This document shows, piece by piece, positions 51,230 through 60,900 of a DNA stretch of 64,000 bases. Source of the DNA: Sulfitobacter noctilucicola. Lineage in GTDB: Bacteria; Pseudomonadota; Alphaproteobacteria; Rhodobacterales; Rhodobacteraceae. Position 1 is the stretch's first letter, and each line of letters opens with the position of its first letter. The stretch covers positions 3,323,168 to 3,387,167 of the forward strand of contig NZ_JASD01000008.1 of NCBI RefSeq assembly GCF_000622385.1, given 5' to 3'. Below the pieces are notes generated by a model. That model was not told the DNA's origin. It ran no database searches and was given only the letters and a program-made list of their open reading frames with translations. The position numbers were made by a program, and so were the translations under genes.

Positions 51230-53647
51230 ATGCAAACTTCTACGCGCGTTTTGATTATCGGTGGCGGTGTGGTCGGCGCTTCGGTGCTGTATCACCTGAC
51301 CAAACTCGGATGGCGCGATGTGATGTTGGTCGAGCGGTCGGAACTTACCTCAGGTTCAACGTGGCATGCGGCGGGCGGTTTCCATACGTTGAACGGTGAT
51401 ACCAACATGGCGGCCCTGCAAGGGTATACCATCAGGCTTTACAAGGAGTTGGAAGAAATCACCGGCATGTCCTGCGGCTTGCATCATGTGGGCGGTGTCA
51501 CGCTTGCGGACAATCAGGACCGGTTTGACATGCTGCTCGCGGAGCGGGCCAAGCATCGCTTTATGGGGCTGGATACCGAGATCGTAACACCCGAAGAAAT
51601 CCGCAAGATTGCACCCGTCACCAATACCGACGGCATCATCGGCGGGTTGTATGATCCTCTGGACGGCCACCTTGATCCGTCCGGCACAACCCATGCCTAT
51701 GCGCGTGCGGCAAAACTCGGCGGGGCCACAATTGAAACCCACTGTATGGTCAACGAGACCAACCAGCGGGCCGATGGCACATGGGACGTGGTCACCAACA
51801 AAGGCACGATCCATGCAGAGCACGTGGTGAATGCAGGTGGTCTTTGGGCGCGCGAGGTCGGGGCCATGGCCGGTGTTTACTTCCCTCTGCACCCGATGGA
51901 GCACCAGTATCTGGTGACAGAAGATGTGCCGATGATCGTCGAGATGATGAAAGACGGGATCGAGCACCCACATGTCATGGACCCCGCTGGAGAAAGCTAT
52001 CTACGGCAGGAAGGCAAAGGTCTGTGCATCGGGTTCTACGAACAAAAGTGCCGCCCCTGGTCGGTTGACGGCACGCCTTGGTCCTTCGGGCAGGATCTGT
52101 TGCAGGACGATTTTGACAAGATCGAAGACAGTATTAATTTCGCCTACAAGCGCTTTCCCGATCTGGAACGTGCAGGTGTAAAAAATGTTATCCACGGTCC
52201 CTTCACTTTTGCACCCGACGGCAACCCGCTTGTAGGCCCCGTGCCCGGCATGCGGAACTACTGGTCTGCCTGTGGCGTCATGGCCGGGTTCTCTCAAGGG
52301 GGCGGCGTGGGTCTAATGCTCGCGCAGTGGATGATTGAGGGAGAGCCGGAACGCGACGTAATGGCCATGGATGTTGCCCGCTTTGGTGATTGGATCACGC
52401 CAGGCTACACGCTACCGAAGGTAATTGAGAACTACCAAAAACGCTTCTCTGTCTCATACCCGAATGAAGAACTGCCCGCTGCGCGGCCCCACCGCACAAC
52501 GCCGATGTACGATATCTTTACCGGCATGGGTGCCGTATGGGGCCAGCAATATGGCCTGGAGGTCCCGAACTACTTTGCCACGGGCGACGAGCCAAGCTAC
52601 GAGACACCGTCCTTCCGCCGATCCGACGCTTTTAGCGCCACAGCCCGCGAAGTGGCCGCCGTGCGTAATGGCGTCGGCATCAACGAGGTCCAGAACTTCG
52701 GTAAGTATCTTGTAAAAGGCCCCAAGGCGCGGGAATGGCTAGACCGCATCATGGCAGGCCGCGTGCCGCAGGAAGGCAGGTTGTCACTGACGCCGATGTT
52801 GTCTGAAAAGGGCAAGCTAATCGGCGACTTCACCATGTCATGCCTTGGCGAAGAACTCTTTCAACTGACAGCTTCTTACGGATCACAGGCTTTTCACTTT
52901 CGTTGGTTTGTCAATCACTTGGAAGACGGAGTTGAAGTTGAGAACATCTCGGACCAGCGCACCGGTTTCCAGATCGCCGGACCAAGGGCGCGTGATGTTT
53001 TGCAAGCCTGCACGCGGACCGATATTTCATCAATGCGGTTTCTGGACGTCTGGGAAGTTACCGTCGGGCAGACTGCGTGCATCGTCCAAAGGGTCAGCTA
53101 TACCGGCGATCTGGGTTTCGAGATCTATTGCGATCCGATGGACCAGCGCAGCTTGTGGCAGACCTTGTGGCGCGCGGGCGCCCCGCATGGAATGACCCCT
53201 TTTGGCATGCGCGCGATGATGTCTTTGCGACTGGATAAATTCTTTGGCTCGTGGATGGCCGAATTTTCGCCAGACTACACGGCAGCGGAAACAGGTTTGG
53301 ATCGATTCATCAGTTTCAAAAAGAATACACGGTTCATCGGTCGTGATGCGGCAGAGGCCGAGCGGACCACCCCGCCCGCCCGCCTGTTGGTCAGCTTTGA
53401 AGTCGATGCAAAAGATGCCGATGTGCACGGCTACGAGCCGATCTGGTTGGATGGCGCGGTTGTTGGTTTCTGTACCTCCGGCGGATATTCCCATTTCGCT
53501 GGAAAATCTATCGCACTGGGGTTTGTCCCCCGCGAACATGCCACGGAAGGTCTGGCGGTGGAAATTGAAATCCTCGGAGAGATGCGACCTGCGAAACTGA
53601 TTACCGCGCCGTTGTTTGATGCGGACGGATCGCGGATGCGGGGCTGA
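51230..53647 (+). CDS. FAD-dependent dimethylglycine/sarcosine dehydrogenase-like protein with GcvT domain, second copy
   Basis: A protein of 805 residues with the same two-part plan as the gene at 47148: GGGVVGAS at residue 11, covalent-FAD position H46 in STWHAA, then a GcvT domain (SYTGDLGFEIYC). The first 48 residues are nearly shared with the paralogue (HLTKLGW, ERSELTSGSTWHAA), but the rest has diverged, so the copies are old and may use different N-methyl substrates. TTTACGGAGAA precedes the ATG. Confidence 0.9.
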   Translation: MQTSTRVLIIGGGVVGASVLYHLTKLGWRDVMLVERSELTSGSTWHAAGGFHTLNGDTNMAALQGYTIRLYKELEEITGMSCGLHHVGGVTLADNQDRFDMLLAERAKHRFMGLDTEIVTPEEIRKIAPVTNTDGIIGGLYDPLDGHLDPSGTTHAYARAAKLGGATIETHCMVNETNQRADGTWDVVTNKGTIHAEHVVNAGGLWAREVGAMAGVYFPLHPMEHQYLVTEDVPMIVEMMKDGIEHPHVMDPAGESYLRQEGKGLCIGFYEQKCRPWSVDGTPWSFGQDLLQDDFDKIEDSINFAYKRFPDLERAGVKNVIHGPFTFAPDGNPLVGPVPGMRNYWSACGVMAGFSQGGGVGLMLAQWMIEGEPERDVMAMDVARFGDWITPGYTLPKVIENYQKRFSVSYPNEELPAARPHRTTPMYDIFTGMGAVWGQQYGLEVPNYFATGDEPSYETPSFRRSDAFSATAREVAAVRNGVGINEVQNFGKYLVKGPKAREWLDRIMAGRVPQEGRLSLTPMLSEKGKLIGDFTMSCLGEELFQLTASYGSQAFHFRWFVNHLEDGVEVENISDQRTGFQIAGPRARDVLQACTRTDISSMRFLDVWEVTVGQTACIVQRVSYTGDLGFEIYCDPMDQRSLWQTLWRAGAPHGMTPFGMRAMMSLRLDKFFGSWMAEFSPDYTAAETGLDRFISFKKNTRFIGRDAAEAERTTPPARLLVSFEVDAKDADVHGYEPIWLDGAVVGFCTSGGYSHFAGKSIALGFVPREHATEGLAVEIEILGEMRPAKLITAPLFDADGSRMRG

Positions 53648-53698
53648 TCTTGACGGAAACGGGTCCACATTGGCGGATCGGCGTCATAGAGTAAGCGG

Positions 53699-54310
53699 AT
53701 GGCGCTGCATGCATTTCCCATCATCCTACTTGCCGCTGGTGCATCTTCACGGATGCGCGGGCGAGACAAGTTGTTAGAGGATATCGGCGGCACCTCCTTG
53801 CTGCGCCATCAAGCGCTCAAAGTCCGCAGAGCCACCAGTGGTGCGGTCCTCGTTACCTTGCCAACTGCGCCTCATCCAAGATATGCTGCGCTAGAAGGTA
53901 TATCGGTCGATCTCATCGCGGTTCCAGATGCGGCAGAAGGCATAAACGCCAGCCTACGCCGCGCATTTGCAGCGCTGCCCGAGGATGCGCCCTGCGCGAT
54001 GGTGATGCTTGCTGATCTACCTGATCTGACGGAGAACGATTTGGTAAGCGTCCTTGAAGCCGTTGATCTTAGCTCCGATACACTTGTCTGGCGCGGTGCC
54101 ACCGAGACGGGCAAGCCGGGCCATCCGATTGTCTTTGATCGCGCATTGTTTGAAGAATTTGCGGGACTGGATGGCGACACTGGCGGGCGTGATGTTGTAG
54201 CACTTGCAACAGGTCGGACGCAGATCATCAATTTGCCCGACACGCACGCGTTGAACGATCTGGACACTCCAGAAGATTGGGACGCATGGTGGTCTTCAAA
54301 AAACACCTAA
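53699..54310 (+). CDS. MobA/MocA-like nucleotidyltransferase
   Basis: A protein of 203 residues with the NTP-transferase fold: LLAAGASSRMRGRDKLLEDI (nucleotide binding, residues 9-28), MVMLADLPDL (metal Asp), GKPGHPIVFDRALF and GDTGGRDVV. It fits the MocA/NTP_transf_3 group that makes molybdopterin cytosine dinucleotide, or related cytidylyltransferases. No molybdenum hydroxylase gene is within view, so the physiological product is unsure. Convergent with the first Hint gene. Confidence 0.82.
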   Translation: MALHAFPIILLAAGASSRMRGRDKLLEDIGGTSLLRHQALKVRRATSGAVLVTLPTAPHPRYAALEGISVDLIAVPDAAEGINASLRRAFAALPEDAPCAMVMLADLPDLTENDLVSVLEAVDLSSDTLVWRGATETGKPGHPIVFDRALFEEFAGLDGDTGGRDVVALATGRTQIINLPDTHALNDLDTPEDWDAWWSSKNT

Positions 54311-54333
54311 AGATGCGCCTTCAATGCATTGAT

Positions 54334-56208
54334 TTAATGCTTCTTTTCCAGCATTAACAGGTGCGCCTCGTGGGCTTTCAAAAGCCGCCGTGCCGCATCA
54401 AAGTTCTTTACGCCACGGGTGTCGATCAGCTCGGGGAAAAGATCAAGGATCTCCTGTCTCTGGTCTTTCTGAATGCCCGCCATGGCCTGCGTGCCGGGCA
54501 GAAAGCTCTCCGCCCATGTACCATCGGCCAGAATAACTTCATGCTGGTCGAACATCATATGGATATAGCTGACTTTGCTCACGGCCGCTGTGTCTACGCC
54601 ATCGAGACTGACCAGATGTTTGGCCGCCACCAGTACTTCGCTTTCACCAAACATCATTTCGGCTATTTCAGACGTAATCAGCATACGGTGATTGGGACTG
54701 ACCATCATATCGCGCACAGGATTGTCATTTCCCAAAGCACCTGCGCGGATCAGGATGGGGCTGTAATGCGGCATGCGCGTCAGATCCTGACGCTTGAGGT
54801 TCCGACGACCGATCCAGCGCAGCTCTTGCGGGCCGTTGTCGCGGGTGAATACCTTGTCTCCGACCTTTAGCTGCTGCACAGGCTTTTCGCCACGTTTCGT
54901 GGCAATCATCGTGCCGGGCGTGAAACAGATAATGACCTCTTCGATCTCGGCGTAGTTTGTGCGGCCAATGACGTTGCCATTGGTGTCAAGGAATTCGATC
55001 CGGCCCTCTTCAGGCTCGCCACGGATCAAACGGTAGGTGTTGCGGTCTATGCCTGTCAGGTCGATGCGGTCAATGTCCGCCCCGTCGGCGTCTTCGCCAC
55101 CGAGGATCTGGTGACTGCCCGCGCCGTCGAAGGTGAATAGGTCACTGTCGTTTCCGCCACGCACCCAGTCCATGCCCGTACCCGAAACGATGGTATCTTC
55201 GCCATCACCACCGCGGATTGTATCGTCGCCCGCGCCACCATTCAAAAGATCGGCACCCGCGCCACCATCGAGGTCATCCTGACCATCGCCCCCCAGCAGC
55301 GTGTCGTCGCCTTCACCACCTTCGATGATGTCATCACCGCCTTCGCCTTCAAGGCTGTCATTTCCGCCCTGGCCGAAAATCTGGTCCTGACCGGAGCCGC
55401 CTGTGATAGTGTCATCACCAGCCTCGATCGGGGTGACAACACCGTCCTCGATCAAATCTCCCGAGAGGGTAAAGCCGGATCGGCTTGAACGGGTTTCCAG
55501 CGTAAATTCGATAAACTCGCGGTTTTCGAACTCGGCTGAGAACCACGCATCCTGATCGACAGGGCTATTCTGCTCAGTGCCTGCCGCCGTGATCGTGCCG
55601 CTGGCGGTTGTAACGTTGAGAGACGTATCTGCGGCAGTCCCGAACGCCGTGAAACTGCCGGCGTCAATGGTAACAGATTCCTGATTGCCCGGCGCATTAC
55701 GGTCCAGATCGTTAAAGGTACCGGTCGAATTCAACGCGACCGGCTCGCCGGTGGCAGGATCAAAAAATTCAAGGCGGAAAGTTGCCGTCTCACCTGTAAA
55801 TTCGCTGCGGCTGGTGGTGTTGAGCAAGATCTCAAAACCTGTGCCACCTGTCATATCAATGGCCATCTGGTCGTTGGTCGTACTGACCAAGACAAGCCGC
55901 CCGTCAATCTGTGTACCATCTTCAAGTTGGGCAACATTGCGGTAGATGACCTCGTCACCTGCCTGCGCGTTGGCCCCGGTGTTCGTGGCGCGGTCTGCGT
56001 AGTTCAACGTGATTGGGCTCGCGTTCAGCCCCGGTGCCGTACCGACGCCTGCATCACCGAACAGCGTATCGTCGCCTTCACCGCCATCAATAAGATCGTT
56101 GGCACCTTCGCCTGAGATGAGATCCTGACCACCACTGCCGGTGATCTGGTCGTCTTCAAGGGTGCCTTGTAACGTATCGTTGTTCGATGTTCCGTTGATG
56201 ATCGCCAT
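54334..56208 (-). CDS. RTX protein with beta-rich middle domain and C-terminal Hint domain
   Basis: A protein of 624 residues. It begins MAIINGTSNNDTLQG with a short RTX block (residues 1-55), then a beta-rich domain (about 60-265) I do not recognise, then a main RTX array of GGxGxDxLxG nonapeptides (about 270-370) binding Ca2+. The Hint domain starts at Cys428 (CFTPGTMIATKRGEKPVQQL) and includes VSPNHRML, followed by a helical tail (RQEILDLFPEL) to the end. RTX proteins leave by type I secretion; Hint domains can self-cleave at their Cys. GAGGGGC lies before the ATG. Confidence 0.88.
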   Translation of the reverse strand: MAIINGTSNNDTLQGTLEDDQITGSGGQDLISGEGANDLIDGGEGDDTLFGDAGVGTAPGLNASPITLNYADRATNTGANAQAGDEVIYRNVAQLEDGTQIDGRLVLVSTTNDQMAIDMTGGTGFEILLNTTSRSEFTGETATFRLEFFDPATGEPVALNSTGTFNDLDRNAPGNQESVTIDAGSFTAFGTAADTSLNVTTASGTITAAGTEQNSPVDQDAWFSAEFENREFIEFTLETRSSRSGFTLSGDLIEDGVVTPIEAGDDTITGGSGQDQIFGQGGNDSLEGEGGDDIIEGGEGDDTLLGGDGQDDLDGGAGADLLNGGAGDDTIRGGDGEDTIVSGTGMDWVRGGNDSDLFTFDGAGSHQILGGEDADGADIDRIDLTGIDRNTYRLIRGEPEEGRIEFLDTNGNVIGRTNYAEIEEVIICFTPGTMIATKRGEKPVQQLKVGDKVFTRDNGPQELRWIGRRNLKRQDLTRMPHYSPILIRAGALGNDNPVRDMMVSPNHRMLITSEIAEMMFGESEVLVAAKHLVSLDGVDTAAVSKVSYIHMMFDQHEVILADGTWAESFLPGTQAMAGIQKDQRQEILDLFPELIDTRGVKNFDAARRLLKAHEAHLLMLEKKH

Positions 56209-56524
56209 GGCAGTCGCCCCTCATACTCGCAAGAAGTACAAACCAACAGAGAGTCCAGTTGGCCGTTAACGTTAATTTAGACGTTTTTATGGCTATTTTG
56301 AGGGGAATTACAGCATTGTATCCGCAGGCATGGCGTTGGCGTGACAATCAGGATGGGTATGCAATCATTGTTGACGGGCAATAAACAATCGCCGAGCTTG
56401 TCTGCACGTTAATTGAGCAGTTCTTCAACTGGCATTGCAATCTCGTCTTAAGGACAGGCAACGCATTCGGGACACGCAGCATCTGAACTGCACGCCCCAA
56501 ATAGTTGATCGACGATTCGCGCCT
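56209..56524. other. Intergenic region upstream of the first Hint gene, 316 bases
   Basis: Between the stop of the 354-residue Hint gene and the start of the 624-residue one. It holds the palindromic AACGTTAACG sequence near 56266-56276, about 60 bases ahead of the ATG at 56208, in AT-rich sequence that may be the promoter. I see no gene or terminator hairpin of note. Confidence 0.4.
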
Positions 56525-57589
56525 TCAATTCAGGACTAGCTTCGCCTCGTGCTTCTTCAGCGACCGCCGGGCCGACGCATAGGCTTCAACCCCCTCCTGA
56601 TGCGCGAGCTCGGGGAACAGCTCCAGAATTTCCTGACGCTGTGCGTTGCCGATACCTGCAAGGGACAAATCGCCAGGCTGGAAACTCTCGGTCCAAGAGC
56701 CATCAGACAGGATGACCTCGTGCTGGTCGAACATGACGTGAATGTAGGTCGTGTGGGACACATTCACGATGTCGACGCCTTCCAGACCTGTCAGGTGCTT
56801 GGCCGCGACCAGAACTTCACGCTCTTCGAAATAAAGCGCTGTCTTGTCGTTGGCCACCAGAACGCGGTGATTAGGGCTGACCATCATATCACGCTCTGGC
56901 AGATCGTTGCCCAGTGCACCCTGACGGATCAGAACCGGCTTGAGGTGTGCCGCTTTCTCGAACTCGGCACCTGTCATTTCGCGCGTGCCAATCCAGCGTA
57001 CATCTTGAATACCGTTGTCACGGGTGATGATGCGGTCACCGACCTTCAGCTCCTCTACCCGACGTTCGCCCTTAAGGGTCGCGATCATTGTCCCCGGAGT
57101 GAAACAAGGCGGTTCTTCAACGATTGCATCGACCTTTTCGATATTGGAGAAGCTGATCTGACCTAGCAGTTCATCCTCTGCGTCGTAGACTGAGATGGTT
57201 CCGTTCTCGAAATTGTCAGGATCGCGGGTAATCTCGCTGCGGCCGCCGCTCGGCACCAGCCCATCTGTAAAGATGCGGTCAAAGCCGTCGTCGTCCTCTC
57301 CGCCGTCAATCGTATCGCCAAGCGACAGGTTGTAAAACTGGTCACTTCCGTTGCCACCAAGCAGGGTATTGCTGCCCGTACCACCAGTCATGATGTCGTT
57401 ACCATCACCACCGTCGATGCTATCATCGCCTGCGCCACCGAACAGATCATCGTCCCCGGGACCGCCTAGAATTGTGTCGTTCCCGTCGCCGCCGGTGACA
57501 ACATCGTTGCCTGCTCCAGCTTCAATCAGGTCGTCTTCTGGTAGTCCGGTGAGCGTGTCGTTTCCAGGTGTGCCAGGAATAATGGCCAT
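56525..57589 (-). CDS. Minimal RTX-Hint protein
   Basis: A protein of 354 residues. It starts MAIIPGTPGNDTLTG, like its neighbour, with RTX nonapeptides at residues 5-75, a linker with one beta part (about 90-155), then the Hint domain from Cys162 (CFTPGTMIATLKGERRVEEL) to residue 354. There is no other passenger domain. The last 193 residues differ from the end of the giant gene at only 15 positions by eye. AAGGGACG precedes the ATG. Probably secreted by a type I system not in this window. Confidence 0.88.
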   Translation of the reverse strand: MAIIPGTPGNDTLTGLPEDDLIEAGAGNDVVTGGDGNDTILGGPGDDDLFGGAGDDSIDGGDGNDIMTGGTGSNTLLGGNGSDQFYNLSLGDTIDGGEDDDGFDRIFTDGLVPSGGRSEITRDPDNFENGTISVYDAEDELLGQISFSNIEKVDAIVEEPPCFTPGTMIATLKGERRVEELKVGDRIITRDNGIQDVRWIGTREMTGAEFEKAAHLKPVLIRQGALGNDLPERDMMVSPNHRVLVANDKTALYFEEREVLVAAKHLTGLEGVDIVNVSHTTYIHVMFDQHEVILSDGSWTESFQPGDLSLAGIGNAQRQEILELFPELAHQEGVEAYASARRSLKKHEAKLVLN

Positions 57590-57848
57590 TGGTTTCGTCC
57601 CTTGAGTATCGAACCCTGCGGAAGAAAATAGAAATAATTAAAGGGTTCACAAAACGTTGATTCGTAAGACCGATACAAACGTACTCGTTAATAACTATGA
57701 ATATTTTAGCATACTTCGTGGCGTGTAAATGAGATAAATTTAATAATTAGTTAATTGCGGACATGCCTGAGCATTAATAATCAATCAGACCGAATGTTTG
57801 TTTCTATATAAATAACAATTCAGACAATGTCATTCTGAACGTTTGTAA

Positions 57849-57870
57849 GCGGGGCGGTCGCCCGCCCCGC
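57849..57870. repeat. GC-rich hairpin
   Basis: GCGGGGCGG / CCGCCCCGC with loop TCGC, without a T run on either strand. Possible mRNA-stability or transcription-pausing element downstream of the giant gene. Confidence 0.5.
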
Positions 57871-57926
57871 TTGGGTGTCGGCTCATGTGAAGGTAATACC
57901 CCCGAACCAAACAGCTGCATATTTCT

Positions 57927-57952
57927 AACACGCAGGGTTTTCCCTGCGTGTT
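57927..57952 (-). terminator. Probable terminator of the giant RTX-Hint gene
   Basis: Perfect 11-base stem AACACGCAGGG / CCCTGCGTGTT with a 4-base loop, 37 bases after the stop codon of the giant gene. The T run on the minus strand is poor, so termination strength is uncertain. Confidence 0.55.
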
Positions 57953-57989
57953 GTTATCGGTGTGTGAAAGCCCCCCGGCGTTCTTTACC

Positions 57990-60900
57990 TTACTTGGTAA
58001 TCAGTTTCGCCTCGTGCTTCTTAAGTGACCGGCGGGCAGAAGCGTAAGCCTCTACGCCTTCTTGCGTGGCCAGTTCCGGGAACAGCTCCAGAATTTCCTG
58101 ACGCTGGGCGTTGCCGATGCCCGCAAGGGACATATCACCAGGCTGGAAACTCTCGGTCCATGAGCCATCAGACAGGATCACCTCGTGCTGGTCGAACATG
58201 ACGTGGATGTAGGTCGTGTGGGACACATCCACGATGTCCACGCCTTCCAGACCTGTCAGGTGCTTGGCCGCGACCAGAACTTCACGCTCTTCAAAATAAA
58301 GCGCTGTCTTGTCGTTGGCCACCAGAACGCGGTGGTTGGGCGATACCATCATATCACGCTCTGGCAGATCGTTGCCCAGTGCGCCCTGACGGATCAGAAC
58401 CGGCTTGAGGTGCGCCGCCTTCTCGAACTCGGCACCTGTCATGTCGCGTGCACCGACCCAGCGGATTTCCTGAATGCCGTTGTCACGTGTAATGACACGG
58501 TCTCCAACCTTCAGTTCCTCGACCAGACGCTCACCTTTTGGTGTCGCGATTTTGGTGCCCGGTGTGAAACAGGGGATGATGGTCTCGATCTCTTCGAACA
58601 CCAGCTGGCCTGCATCTTCGCCATCGGCGTCGAAGTAGTTGACCACGCCATCCTCTTCATCGTCGGACGTAAAGACGATGTCAAAGCTGCCGCCTTCAGG
58701 CTTGGAGCCTGTCAGGTCGAGTGTGTCCATGTCCACCGGACCGGAACCACCGTCGATCACGTCACCCGGTCCGACATCCTCAAAAACATCCTGACCTGCG
58801 CCACCTGTCATGGTGTCGTCGCCATCGCCGCCACGCAGAGTGTCGTCGCCTTGGCCACCCATCATGTCGTCGTCGCCGTCGCCACCTTCAAGCAGGTCGT
58901 TTTCGCCGCCGCCATCAAGGACATCGTCGCCTGTGCCACCGATCAGAGTGTCGTCATTCCGGTTGCCGCGCAGGGTATCGTTACCCTGTCCGCCAATCAG
59001 ACTGTCGTCACCCGTGCCACCGTCGATTGTGTCGTCGTCGATGCCACCGTCGATGGTGTCGTTGCCGGAGCCACCAGTGATGGTGTCATCGTCGTCGTCG
59101 CCAAAGATCAGGTCGTCGCCGGCGCCGCCATCGATCAGATCACGCCCGTTGTCAGGGTTGCGATCAGGTGAGAACGGGTCATCGTCACTTGGTTCGTCAA
59201 CGATGTTGACCAGATCGGGAATAACATCAGGGTCTGTGCCGCCATAAATGGTGTCGTTGCCGAAGCCACCAGTGATGGTGTCATCACCTTCCCCACCTAC
59301 GATACGGTCGTCGCCATCATCACCAGCCACGAGATCATCATCAATGCCCGCGTTGATTACGTCATCGCCGTCACCACCCGAAATCGTGTCGCTGTCGTCG
59401 CCGGTTGTGATGGTGTCATTGCCAGCACCACCGATAACAGAGTCGCGGTCGTTTTCAGGATCCGTGTCAGGCTCGTACCCAAGGTCGTCGGTGCCTGGCT
59501 CAAACGGATAGCCATCGTCAGGCGCCAGATCAGGACCGGATGTGTCGATCACATCGTCGCCGTCACCACCGTCTACGGTGTCGCTGCCGTCTTCGCCAAG
59601 GATGGAGTCGTTACCTTCGCCACCTGTGACGCTATCGTCACCAAGACCCGCCAGAACTGTATCGTCACCGTCACCGGCAATGATGATATCGTCGTTCGGC
59701 TCTTGGCCCGGCAGGATTGCATCTTCGTTGTCGACAAAGTCGCCATCGGGATCGCCAGCGTACTCCGGATCGATTAGATCGCTGCCATCCGTGCCCTCGA
59801 CAATACCGTCACGATCACCTGGCTCCTCGACTGTGATGACATGCTCGGCGCTATCGCGCAGGCCGCCTTCGTCCTCGATGGTGTAGGTGATGGTCGCGTC
59901 ACCGATGAAGCCCGGAACAGGTGTGAAGGTGACGGTTCCGTCACCGTTATCAACCAGCGTGCCCTGCTCTTCAGGAACCGTGGCTTCGATGACCGTCAGC
60001 TCGTCACCGTCGATGTCCGTATCGTTGGCCAGCAGATCAACCGTTACAGGTGTGTTGTAATCGGTTGTGTCCGCATCATCGACCGCGTCCGGCGCATCGT
60101 TCACTGGCGTCACGTCTACGACGTGAACGGCTGTGTCTTCCTCGCCATCGGGATCCGCGATTGTGTAGGTCACGGTTGCCTCACCGACAAAATCGGGTGC
60201 CGGTGTGAAGGTGGCTGTACCGTCGCCGTTGTTGACCACGGTGCCCTGCTCTTCGGGAACAGACACTTCGGTCACCGTAAGCGGATCACCCTCGGGGTCG
60301 CTGTCGTTGTCGATCAGGTCGAGGACAACAGGTGTGTCTTCTTCCGTGGTCGCAACATCATCCACCGCGTCAGGTGCGTCGTTCACCGGATTAACCGTGA
60401 CTGTCACCACCGCTTCATCCGCATTCCCGTCAGGGTCTTCGATGATGTAGTCGATGGTCGCCTCACCGGTGAAATCTTCCGCCGGTGTGAACACGATCTG
60501 GTTATCGACGATTTCAACTGTGCCTTGCTCTTCTGGCACGGTTGCCTCGACCACAGTCAACGGATCGTCTGTCGGATCTGTGTCGTTGTCGAGAACATCG
60601 ATGGTGACAGGTGTTTCTTCGTCCGTTTCGGCCGCGTCATCCACCGCAGTTGGCGCATTGTCCGTGTCATTTACCGTAATGACGTGAACCGCTTCATCCG
60701 TCAGACCTTCTTCGTCCTCGATGGTATAGCTGATCGTCGCATCACCGGTGAAATCATCGGCTGGTGTAAAGGTCACAGTACCGTCGCCGTTATCAACCAA
60801 CGTGCCCTGCTCGGCAGGAACTGTTGCCTCGATCACAGTTAGATCATCGCCATCGACATCTGAATCGTTGGCCAGAAGGTCAACTGTAACAGGTGTTTCA

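Larger units (their letters stand above)
57590..57989. other. AT-rich intergenic region between two Hint genes, 400 bases
   Basis: From about 57630 to 57840 this stretch is strongly AT-rich (runs such as ATAAATTTAATAATTAG), in contrast with the GC-rich window. It lies upstream of the 354-residue gene on the minus strand, so it probably contains its promoter; several TATAAT-like sequences make a single choice unsafe. No gene is seen. Two GC-rich hairpins sit at its giant-gene side. Confidence 0.6.

Noticed and set aside
51060..51254. 64-codon plus-strand frame before the second dehydrogenase
   Set aside because: It overlaps the dehydrogenase start, covers the divergent promoter region and has no support.
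47148..53647. The two dehydrogenase-like genes as a composite transposon
   Set aside because: They are paralogous enzymes with diverged DNA and opposite orientation, with no transposase or terminal repeats.
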